Of a stretch of DNA of 11,410 nt, positions 1 to 5,966 are shown piece after piece. The notes under the pieces were generated by a model that saw only the letters and a list, made by a program, of their open reading frames with translations, did no database searches and was not told where the DNA came from. A program made the translations under genes and the position numbers. Position 1 is the stretch's first letter. Each line of letters opens with the position of its first letter. The DNA is from Gammaproteobacteria bacterium (GTDB taxonomy: Bacteria; Pseudomonadota; Gammaproteobacteria; Comchoanobacterales; Comchoanobacteraceae), in assembly GCA_029243665.1 (NCBI GenBank), contig JAQWRO010000112.1, positions 1 through 11,410 on the forward strand, written 5' to 3'.

Positions 1-114
1 ATATTGAATCGAAGCACCCAACAGCACAAATCGAGCATGAAGCGACTACTTCTAATATTTCAGAAGTAGTCGCTTCATGCTCGATTTGTGCTGTTGGGTG
101 CTTCGATTCAATAT
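1..114. repeat. Perfect 53-bp inverted repeat with 8-nt loop at the window edge
   Basis: Positions 1-53 are the exact reverse complement of 62-114, separated by the 8 bases 54-61. The right arm (62-114) is genuine sufB sequence read on the minus strand: it encodes the conserved stretch leading to EHEATTS. The left arm is a mirror copy of that same coding sequence and replaces the expected SufB C-terminus. A perfect fold-back copy of coding DNA that begins exactly at the first base is typical of a chimera from multiple-displacement amplification or an assembly hairpin at a contig end. It does not resemble a terminator (no T-run) or a known mobile-element end. A true palindromic rearrangement cannot be excluded from sequence alone. 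Confidence 0.95.
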
Positions 115-1315
115 AAGGGAAAGTATGCGCCCCACAGTGAGGTGTTAACAACAATGAATCACACTCTGTATGATTTCTTGCATCTTCTGCTAAAGGGGAA
201 ACTCTCACTAGCCCTCTGTATGTGTTTTGTCCATGACCAGTTGAAATACCTTTTGACACAATCGTACTTGACGTACGCTTGCCTAAGTGTATCATTTTGG
301 TACCTGTATCTGCTTGCTGTCGGTTATTAACAACCGCAACAGAATAAAACTCACCTACCGAGTCATCACCTTTTAAAATAACACTTGGGTATTTCCAAGT
401 TATTGCTGAACCTGTTTCAACTTGAGTCCATGAGATTTTTGCTCGATCACCTTTGCAAATACCACGCTTGGTAACGAAATTATAAATACCACCCACACCA
501 TTTTCATCACCTGGATACCAATTCTGAACAGTAGAATATTTAATTTCGCTGTCTTTGTGAGCTACAAGCTCAACCACAGCTGCATGCAACTGGTTTTCAT
601 CACGCATCGGTGCACTACACCCTTCTAGGTAACTGACATGACTACCTTCATCGGCAATAATCAAAGTTCTTTCAAACTGTCCAGTATTTAAAGCATTAAT
701 CCTAAAATAGGTAGATAACTCTATTGGACATCTAACCCCTTTAGGCACATATACAAATGAACCATCACTGAATACTGCTGAATTCAAGGCAGCAAAAAAA
801 TTATCTTTGTAAGGAACAACAGTTCCCAAATATTGTTCAACCAATTCAGGATGTTTTTCAACTGCTTCTGAAAACGGTAGAAAAATCACACCAACGTCCA
901 TCAGCTTTTCTTTAAATGTGGTTGCTACTGACACACTATCAAAAACAGCATCCATTGCTACACCTGCAAGCATCTTCTGTTCATGCAGTGGGATCCCTAA
1001 ACGCTCGTATGTTCTTAATAGCTCAGGGTCCACTTCATCTAAGTTTTTAGGTCTATCTTTTTGTGACTTCGGCGCAGAATAATAACTGATTGCGTTATAA
1101 TCTATGGGCGATATGTTAAGTTTTCCCCAATTAGGCTCCTTCATTGTCAACCAATGTCTGTAAGCTTTGAGTCGCCATTCAAGTAAAAATTCAGGTTCAT
1201 TTTTACGTGCTGATATGGCTCTGACAACATCTTCATTCAGACCTGGTAAAAAGCTATCTGATTCGATGTCTGATGTGAAGCCATATTGATATTTTTTTTG
1301 AAAAATTTCTTTCAT
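1..1315 (-). CDS. sufB: Fe-S cluster assembly scaffold protein SufB (3' end lost or chimeric)
   Basis: SufB is the cytoplasmic scaffold subunit of the SufBCD complex, which assembles Fe-S clusters and is favoured under oxidative stress or iron limitation. Translation from ATG 1315 gives family hallmarks throughout: NEDVVRAISARKNEPE (27-42), DSVSVATT (126-133), VPKGVRCPIELSTYFRIN (190-207), YLEGCSAP with C233 (equivalent to the sulfur-accepting Cys254 of E. coli), TGSAITWKYPS (301-311), and CGAHTFPY with C394 (equivalent to Cys405). The family is usually about 480-495 residues. Here native sequence ends at about residue 420 (EHEATTSEI), where the inverted repeat begins; residues 421-438 are the mirror copy translated and match nothing in SufB. 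About 60 C-terminal residues are therefore missing. The frame stays open to base 1. msrA lies 52 bp upstream; sufC, sufD and sufS would be expected beyond the left edge. There is no clear Shine-Dalgarno sequence before the ATG. Confidence 0.95.
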   Translation of the reverse strand, partial: MKEIFQKKYQYGFTSDIESDSFLPGLNEDVVRAISARKNEPEFLLEWRLKAYRHWLTMKEPNWGKLNISPIDYNAISYYSAPKSQKDRPKNLDEVDPELLRTYERLGIPLHEQKMLAGVAMDAVFDSVSVATTFKEKLMDVGVIFLPFSEAVEKHPELVEQYLGTVVPYKDNFFAALNSAVFSDGSFVYVPKGVRCPIELSTYFRINALNTGQFERTLIIADEGSHVSYLEGCSAPMRDENQLHAAVVELVAHKDSEIKYSTVQNWYPGDENGVGGIYNFVTKRGICKGDRAKISWTQVETGSAITWKYPSVILKGDDSVGEFYSVAVVNNRQQADTGTKMIHLGKRTSSTIVSKGISTGHGQNTYRGLVRVSPLAEDARNHTECDSLLLTPHCGAHTFPYIESKHPTAQIEHEATTSEILEVVASCSICAVGCFDSI

Positions 1316-1326
1316 ATATAATCTTA

Positions 1327-1355
1327 ATTATAAATAAATGCGCTACCTAATTCAA
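1327..1355 (-). promoter_or_regulatory. Probable sigma70 promoter of sufB
   Basis: On the minus strand, TTGAAT (1355-1350) is followed after exactly 17 bp by a perfect TATAAT (1332-1327), in the msrA-sufB gap. Transcription would start near 1320, leaving a leader of only about 5 nt before ATG 1315. This is consistent with the missing Shine-Dalgarno sequence and suggests sufB can be transcribed independently of msrBA. No convincing Fur or IscR site was recognised by eye. Confidence 0.6.
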
Positions 1356-1367
1356 TGACTGAATATT

Positions 1368-1877
1368 CTAATCACCTTCCCAAATCTTTGCAAGCTTCTC
1401 GTGTCTCCTAGAAGACCTCACATATGCTTCATAACGCGTACTGTTTTTATGGTGATATTTCTGATGATACACCTCAGCTTGATAGAATTTTTTTGCAGGC
1501 AAGATCAAAGTATGGACAATTTGGTTTGATTTTTCTTGAATCGCCTTCTTGGCTTGTATTGCGTAGGATTTTTGTTCTTCAGTCGTATAAAAAATAGCAG
1601 TTCGATACTGCAAACCGCGATCATGCAATTGACCGCTTGGATCAAATGGATCGATCATACGCCAAAAAGCATCAATAATAGGCTCGACAGGTTTTTCAGT
1701 TGCAACTCTCACGACCTCATAATGACCTGTTAAACCCATGCAAACCTCTTGATAGGTTGGGTTTTCAATAGAACCACCCATATATCCTGGAAGCATGTTT
1801 AAACTTGTATCATGCTTTGCAAGATCTGCTTCAACACACCAAAAACACCCACCTGCAAAATAAATTTTTGTTTTCAT
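1368..1877 (-). CDS. msrA: Peptide-methionine (S)-S-oxide reductase MsrA
   Basis: MsrA reduces the S-epimer of methionine sulfoxide in proteins, using thioredoxin-derived electrons in the cytoplasm. The 169-residue product (normal size for the family) opens with FAGGCFWCVE; C11 is the catalytic cysteine and the phenylalanine and tryptophan of the motif form the substrate pocket. Also visible are GYMGG (31-35), YQEVCMGLTGHYE (42-54) and DRGLQYRTAIFY (86-97). The usual glycine after the motif tryptophan is C14, and there is no C-terminal resolving cysteine as in E. coli MsrA; C14 or C46 would have to resolve the sulfenic acid. I chose ATG 1877, not the in-frame GTG 1883, because it overlaps the msrB stop as ATGA and has GGAG 5 nt upstream. 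Translation is probably coupled to msrB. Confidence 0.95.
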   Translation of the reverse strand: MKTKIYFAGGCFWCVEADLAKHDTSLNMLPGYMGGSIENPTYQEVCMGLTGHYEVVRVATEKPVEPIIDAFWRMIDPFDPSGQLHDRGLQYRTAIFYTTEEQKSYAIQAKKAIQEKSNQIVHTLILPAKKFYQAEVYHQKYHHKNSTRYEAYVRSSRRHEKLAKIWEGD

Positions 1878-2236
1878 AGACACTCCGGTTTGAAATTTAA
1901 CACCAATGAGTTAATGCAATATCGCTTACCTGTTGGCTCAGGTCCATCATCAAATACATGGCCTAAATGCACATGACATTTTGCACATTTAACTTCTTCT
2001 CTGATCATGCCACGGCTATGATCTTGAATCAATGTCAATTCACCATCAGCATCAAAATAACTCGGCCAACCTGAATAAGAATTATACTTGCATTGACTTG
2101 AAAAAAGAAGTTGATCACAAGACACACAATGATATGTGCCCACCTCATAAAAATCATTATATTTCCCACTAAAGGGTGGCTCTGTACCACCGTGCCAACA
2201 GATGGCTGCGATGTTATTAGGTAAATTTTTTTTCAT
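1874..2236 (-). CDS. msrB: Peptide-methionine (R)-S-oxide reductase MsrB
   Basis: MsrB reduces the R-epimer of methionine sulfoxide, complementing MsrA encoded immediately downstream. The 120-residue protein shows the full single-domain signature: GTEPPFSGKY (17-26), zinc-binding pairs C37-x2-C40 and C84-x2-C87, SGWPSY (55-60), LGHVFDDGP (91-99) and RYCINS (105-110) with the catalytic cysteine C107. It lacks a signal peptide and so should act in the cytoplasm. The start ATG 2236 has a strong Shine-Dalgarno sequence (GGAGG, 4 nt away). An extended -10-like element (TG-T-TATTAT, minus strand, about 2260-2252) lies just upstream, without a good -35, so msrBA could have its own weak promoter or be read from the upstream 551-residue gene, 48 bp away. 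Confidence 0.96.
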   Translation of the reverse strand: MKKNLPNNIAAICWHGGTEPPFSGKYNDFYEVGTYHCVSCDQLLFSSQCKYNSYSGWPSYFDADGELTLIQDHSRGMIREEVKCAKCHVHLGHVFDDGPEPTGKRYCINSLVLNFKPECL

Positions 2237-2284
2237 AAAGCCTCCATACTTATAATAACATATCTTGCATGAAGGAAAATATTT

Positions 2285-3940
2285 TTACTTTGACGTTAGT
2301 GAGTTTGAATCAGAGTTATCGTCATTTAACACTTTTGACTCACCAAATAAGCCATGATTCGTGCTAGAACAATGTGTGCGCAATGCGTTTAGCGCAGGAG
2401 AATACAGTGCTAATAAATCAAACACCTTTTTGTAAAATGGACTATTGGTGTATTTATTATAATTGTTTATATATTTAGGCTTGCCCTCTATACACTGTTG
2501 ATTAAGATACTTCTCATTTGAAAGGACAACATTATCTTTTAATTCTGCCGAATCATATCCTACAGGGACATGACGATCATCTTTATTTGGATCAAGATAA
2601 GACATTTGCCCCACCAATAAATTGTAATTAGGATAGACAATAATAAGCATATCTAGTATTGCATGGTCGTAATTAATAAAATCCTCATCATTTAATATAC
2701 GTTCTAAAAAATCAAAAAACTTAACACATGATTTATCTCTAATACTTGTAGGTAGGTCTTTTTGAAGCGTATCTCTGCCACGAAAAGTTAATTCACCAAA
2801 TAACATATTTGATAATGCATTCACCATTCTACTAACTAAATCAGGCTTATACGTTAAAAGTATATCTTTGTGATTGACATACATAAACTTGAGAATATTT
2901 ACATTAAATGGGTCAATCTCATCAACGTTAAAACGCCCATCACCATTATATATAATATACGGGGGACATACTGTAATTTCACCGTTAATTCTTGGATCAT
3001 TAAATTTTTCATAAATAGATTCTATTGATGGGTTTGATCTTGCTTTAATTGCTGTAATGGTGCCTTCGTGTAAGTCTAGACCTATTGCGGCATAGTAAGG
3101 CGTCATAGAATTAAGCATGTTTTCTGGCATATCAAAACTAAAGCCATAGGAACTTAATCTTATAATTTTTATCGAATCGTCCTTGCTATTTTCTGCACTT
3201 GAATATAACGCACTACTTAACACATCAATAGGTGGAATTTTCATTGCGATGAATTGACCTTGAATATGCGTAATTAATTTTTCTACAACAGACTTATCTA
3301 TTGGTCCGAGTGTACTGTTCCAAATATCTTGAACTAGGTTTCTTAGTAAATATTCAAGATGACTTCGATGGTTACTCATAAATGTTACGTTAGTATACAT
3401 GTATGCTTGATGTTTTAAATCAAAATTTTTATGGCGTGTTTGATCAATAAAGTTCTGAATAAACATCTCAACAGGCATGATGCTTAAATATAACTTTAGC
3501 TCATCGTAAATATCCATTTCTTGAGATCTTGGTACTTCTTCGCCAGCAGCAAGTTTTAAAGCCATCGTAATAGAATCAACATCAAGAAAATCTGTTATTT
3601 TTAAAGCATGCAACTCTGAACATTGATAGTTTGTATTATCAGGATCTTTTTTTATCGCATCGTCTAATAAATGAGCTACGGAGATTTGAATTAGGAGAGT
3701 AAAGAACAATCTATCTTTCAATCTAAGTGTTGTATTCTCAAGCGGCATCCTAATTAGATGCCTCATTTGTGAGTTTAAAGTTCCGATGCTTTCTACATTT
3801 AAAAGATATTCTTTAGCAATTGTAATAAGTGCTTCTGGAAAATTCTTAACGAAAGATTCAAGTTTCTCTGTTGATCTTTCTCCCTCAAAGCGCTCGACAA
3901 ACGCCAACAAAATTTCCGATAGTTTTTTATAGTGGTTCAT
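2285..3940 (-). CDS. Uncharacterised 551-residue protein, not recognised
   Basis: I do not recognise this protein or any catalytic motif in it. From ATG 3940 (an in-frame GTG at 3946 is the only slightly longer alternative) it gives 551 residues with no signal peptide or membrane helix, so a soluble protein is expected. The first half is predominantly helical in appearance (many Leu/Ile/Lys/Glu runs, e.g. the first 60 residues). The middle is more mixed, around VCPPYIIYNGDGRFNVDEID. The last 15 or so residues are polar and disordered-looking (NDDNSDSNSLTSK). It precedes msrB on the same strand by 48 bp. No Shine-Dalgarno sequence precedes the start; CATAAT (minus strand, 3953-3948) ends 7 nt before the ATG, which would give a leaderless transcript. 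Large orphan soluble proteins of this kind are common among host-directed proteins of intracellular bacteria, but nothing here demonstrates that role. Confidence 0.8.
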   Translation of the reverse strand: MNHYKKLSEILLAFVERFEGERSTEKLESFVKNFPEALITIAKEYLLNVESIGTLNSQMRHLIRMPLENTTLRLKDRLFFTLLIQISVAHLLDDAIKKDPDNTNYQCSELHALKITDFLDVDSITMALKLAAGEEVPRSQEMDIYDELKLYLSIMPVEMFIQNFIDQTRHKNFDLKHQAYMYTNVTFMSNHRSHLEYLLRNLVQDIWNSTLGPIDKSVVEKLITHIQGQFIAMKIPPIDVLSSALYSSAENSKDDSIKIIRLSSYGFSFDMPENMLNSMTPYYAAIGLDLHEGTITAIKARSNPSIESIYEKFNDPRINGEITVCPPYIIYNGDGRFNVDEIDPFNVNILKFMYVNHKDILLTYKPDLVSRMVNALSNMLFGELTFRGRDTLQKDLPTSIRDKSCVKFFDFLERILNDEDFINYDHAILDMLIIVYPNYNLLVGQMSYLDPNKDDRHVPVGYDSAELKDNVVLSNEKYLNQQCIEGKPKYINNYNKYTNSPFYKKVFDLLALYSPALNALRTHCSSTNHGLFGESKVLNDDNSDSNSLTSK

Positions 3941-3965
3941 ATACACTATTATGGCTTGAGAAGCT

Positions 3966-4004
3966 TAAAAAAACATTAAACATCAAATAAGTAAAAAAAC
4001 ATTA
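3966..4004. repeat. Pair of 13-bp direct repeats in a divergent intergenic region
   Basis: The sequence TAAAAAAACATTA occurs at 3966-3978 and again at 3992-4004, 26 bp apart start to start (about 2.5 helical turns). It lies between the divergent 551-residue gene and the six-cysteine protein gene. The rest of 3941-4091 is A/T-rich and holds the promoter listed for the plus-strand gene. The repeats could bind a regulator or curve the DNA, or be chance in A-rich sequence. Confidence 0.45.
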
Positions 4005-4026
4005 TTAAACTTAAATATACACACGT

Positions 4027-4055
4027 TTGACATTTACAATATTTTGAGGTTAAAT
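4027..4055 (+). promoter_or_regulatory. Probable sigma70 promoter of the small exported protein gene
   Basis: A perfect TTGACA (4027-4032) is followed by a 17-bp spacer and TTAAAT (4050-4055, 4 of 6 matches to TATAAT). Transcription would start near 4062, giving a leader of about 30 nt that contains AGGAG before ATG 4092. Confidence 0.65.
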
Positions 4056-4091
4056 GGCTGAATAATAAATTAATCTTTTCAGGAGATAGTT

Positions 4092-4427
4092 ATGAATATA
4101 AAAAAAATCTTATTGACAACAATCCTAGCATCCAGCGCATTTGCAACACAAGACCCCTGGGAAAACTTTTGCCCAATCAGCCGTGTGGTCATTGAAATAC
4201 TTCAAAACTGCAAAGATACTCCAAGCTGTAAGCAATCTTGCCATATGATGTATAACATTGCTCTAGCAAGTGGCTCAGAATCAGGCTTTGAAGAAACACT
4301 TGATGGCTTTGGCATTGATAATACGTACTGTGATTCAATTGAAGACGCCAACGTTAACGTGTTTAAAGCATGGTCAAATGCAATCATTGAAACTGCAGAA
4401 TATCAAAGAACATTACAAAACTGTTAA
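4092..4427 (+). CDS. Small exported six-cysteine protein, function unknown
   Basis: The 111-residue product begins with a textbook Sec signal peptide: basic MNIKK, hydrophobic ILLTTILASS, and an AFA cleavage site after A18. The mature chain of about 93 residues has six cysteines (C27, C40, C46, C50, C80, C111), including CKQSC (46-50), enough for three disulfides in the periplasm or outside the cell. It has no lipobox and no membrane anchor. I do not recognise the family. It has its own promoter and an AGGAG Shine-Dalgarno sequence, is followed by a hairpin, and appears to be a single-gene unit divergent from the 551-residue gene. The even cysteine number and small size are compatible with a secreted or periplasmic structural, inhibitor or effector-type protein; no choice between these can be made. 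Confidence 0.82.
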   Translation: MNIKKILLTTILASSAFATQDPWENFCPISRVVIEILQNCKDTPSCKQSCHMMYNIALASGSESGFEETLDGFGIDNTYCDSIEDANVNVFKAWSNAIIETAEYQRTLQNC

Positions 4428-4440
4428 ATTCTATCTATAA

Positions 4441-4473
4441 AACTGGCTAGATGATTAACATTACTAGTCAGTT
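4441..4473 (+). terminator. Hairpin between the exported-protein gene and the glycyl-tRNA synthetase gene
   Basis: Arms 4441-4450 (AACTGGCTAG) and 4464-4473 (CTAGTCAGTT) pair over 10 bp with one G-U wobble and a 13-nt loop. No clean T-run follows, so it is at best a weak terminator for the upstream gene. Its loop and right arm overlap the proposed promoter of the downstream synthetase gene, so it may instead be an operator-like element or chance. Confidence 0.4.
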
Positions 4474-4483
4474 ATGTTATCTT
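4455..4483 (+). promoter_or_regulatory. Probable promoter of the glycyl-tRNA synthetase gene
   Basis: TTAACA (4455-4460, 5 of 6 matches to TTGACA), a 17-bp spacer, then TATCTT (4478-4483) carrying an extended -10 TG at 4475-4476. Transcription would begin near 4490, which supports GTG 4508 (preceded by GGAG at 4497-4500) as the start codon and argues against the in-frame ATG 4451, which lies upstream of the promoter. Confidence 0.5.
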
Positions 4484-4507
4484 AGCAATCATATTTGGAG
4501 AAAACGC

Positions 4508-5887
4508 GTGGTTGCAACATCAATGGATCAACTTGTCTCTCTCTGTAAACGCAGAGGATTTATTTTTCAATCAAATGCCATTTATGGTGGTTTACAAGGC
4601 ATATATGACTTTGGCCCCCTAGGCGTTGAACTCAAAAGAAATTTAATTCAATCCTGGTGGACATCCATGATTCATCACCGAGATGACATCTATGGCTTAG
4701 ATGCAGCGATCTTGACGCATCGCCAAACACTCTATCAATCTGGCCATGAAGATACGTTTTCAGACCCTATGGTTGATTGTCGGTCTTGCAAAATGCGTTT
4801 TAGAGCAGATCACATTGATGGCAAATGTCCATCTTGCGATAGCACTGACTTAACAGATGAGCGCCCTTTTCACCTTATGTTTAAAACACAGATGGGACCT
4901 GTCGCAGATGATGCATCATTGGCTTATTTAAGACCAGAAACTGCTCAGGGTATTTTCACAAACTTTAAACACGTCGTAGACAGTTGCTCTCCTAAATTAC
5001 CTTTTGGCATTGCTCAAGTTGGTAAAGCTTTCAGAAATGAAATCACACCTAGAAACTTTATTTTTAGAGTGAGAGAATTTGAACAGATGGAGCTTGAATT
5101 CTTTGTTGCACCTGGTGATGACGATCATTGGTATGATTACTGGGTTAATGCACGTAAAGACTGGTGGATTAGCCAAGGCCTAAGTAAAAACAAGCTTAAA
5201 CTTGACCATGCAACTACTGGCATTGCACATTACTCAAAAGCTACTACAGATATTCTTTATGAATACCCGCATGGGTTTGAAGAGCTTGAAGGAATTTCAA
5301 ATCGAACCGATTTTGACCTTGGCTCTCATTCAAAAGATCAGAAATCACTAAACATTCAGGCACAAACACTTAATAACAATGCTTCAAATACAAAACTTAC
5401 CACACCTGATCAATCGCAAAAGCCTGTTGTGCCTTTTGTAATTGAGCCATCTGCAGGTGTAGAACGCGGGATTCTTGCACTTTTAAATGAAGCTTATCAT
5501 GAAGAAATCCTCGACAATGGACAAACAAGAACCGTCTTAAAACTTGCACCACATCTTGCGCCTGTAAAAATAGCTGTTGTCCCATTGGCTAAAAACAAAC
5601 CTGACATTATTCACAAAGTAAAAGAAATAGCACAACTGCTTAGAAAATCTAATTTTGGCAGAGTTGAAATTGAGATGACTGGGAATATTGGTAAAGCCTA
5701 CAGACGTCATGACGAAATTGGCACCCCCTGTTGTATCACTATTGATTTTGATACCATTGCCGCTGAAGATAGTAAACCTGAATGGCATCAGACCGTAACT
5801 ATCCGTAATAGAGACACTTTAAGTCAAGAACGTATTAGCATTAGCAACCTTGTTAAACACCTAAAAGAGACTTATTTTATAGATTAA
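4508..5887 (+). CDS. glyS: Glycyl-tRNA synthetase, single-chain alpha2 (eukaryote/archaea/Gram-positive-like) type
   Basis: This class II synthetase attaches glycine to tRNA-Gly in the cytoplasm. The 459-residue length from GTG 4508 is normal for the homodimeric type. Visible in order: LCKRRGFIF and IYGGLQGIYDFGPLGVELKRN (25-45); a zinc-ribbon-like insertion with C91, C94, C107, C110; RPETAQGIF (142-150); motif 2 in FRNEITPRNFIFRVREFEQME (175-195); motif 3 in EPSAGVERGI (313-322); and the C-terminal anticodon-binding domain from LAPVKIAVVPL to DEIGTPCCITIDFDT (402-416). Most gammaproteobacteria use the unrelated alpha2-beta2 enzyme (glyQ plus glyS), so this form is unusual if the organism is one. 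GTG 4508 has GGAG 7 nt upstream; ATG 4523 is possible, while ATG 4451 would add 19 residues with no family match. Confidence 0.95.
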   Translation: MVATSMDQLVSLCKRRGFIFQSNAIYGGLQGIYDFGPLGVELKRNLIQSWWTSMIHHRDDIYGLDAAILTHRQTLYQSGHEDTFSDPMVDCRSCKMRFRADHIDGKCPSCDSTDLTDERPFHLMFKTQMGPVADDASLAYLRPETAQGIFTNFKHVVDSCSPKLPFGIAQVGKAFRNEITPRNFIFRVREFEQMELEFFVAPGDDDHWYDYWVNARKDWWISQGLSKNKLKLDHATTGIAHYSKATTDILYEYPHGFEELEGISNRTDFDLGSHSKDQKSLNIQAQTLNNNASNTKLTTPDQSQKPVVPFVIEPSAGVERGILALLNEAYHEEILDNGQTRTVLKLAPHLAPVKIAVVPLAKNKPDIIHKVKEIAQLLRKSNFGRVEIEMTGNIGKAYRRHDEIGTPCCITIDFDTIAAEDSKPEWHQTVTIRNRDTLSQERISISNLVKHLKETYFID

Positions 5888-5901
5888 TTTACTTATAGGT
5901 C

Positions 5902-5929
5902 ATTCATAGAATGAATTATCATTTTTTTT
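5902..5929 (+). terminator. Weak terminator-like hairpin and T-run after the synthetase gene
   Basis: A 6-bp stem (ATTCAT and ATGAAT around AGA, with an equally good alternative register one step away) is followed after several bases by a run of eight T residues at 5922-5929. The stem is short and AT-rich and the T-run is displaced, so termination would be weak at best. Confidence 0.3.
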
Positions 5930-5966
5930 AATTATGGCTTAAAATATAATTAAAAACAATAATAAT

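Noticed and set aside
1..114. Long palindrome as terminator, replication origin or mobile-element end
   Set aside because: The arms are a mirrored piece of sufB coding sequence, there is no T-run and no associated transposase or replication gene; a fold-back artefact explains it better.
88..330. Plus-strand open frame of 80 codons at the left edge
   Set aside because: It lies antisense to the well-conserved sufB coding sequence, has no ribosome binding site and its translation has no recognisable features.
4451..4507. ATG 4451 as start of glycyl-tRNA synthetase
   Set aside because: The extra 19 residues do not match the family, the ATG lies within a hairpin loop and upstream of the probable promoter, and GTG 4508 has a well-placed GGAG.
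4428..4507. T-box or other riboswitch upstream of the glycyl-tRNA synthetase gene
   Set aside because: The gap is only 80 bp, lacks the T-box core sequence and specifier structure, and T-boxes are mainly a Gram-positive device.
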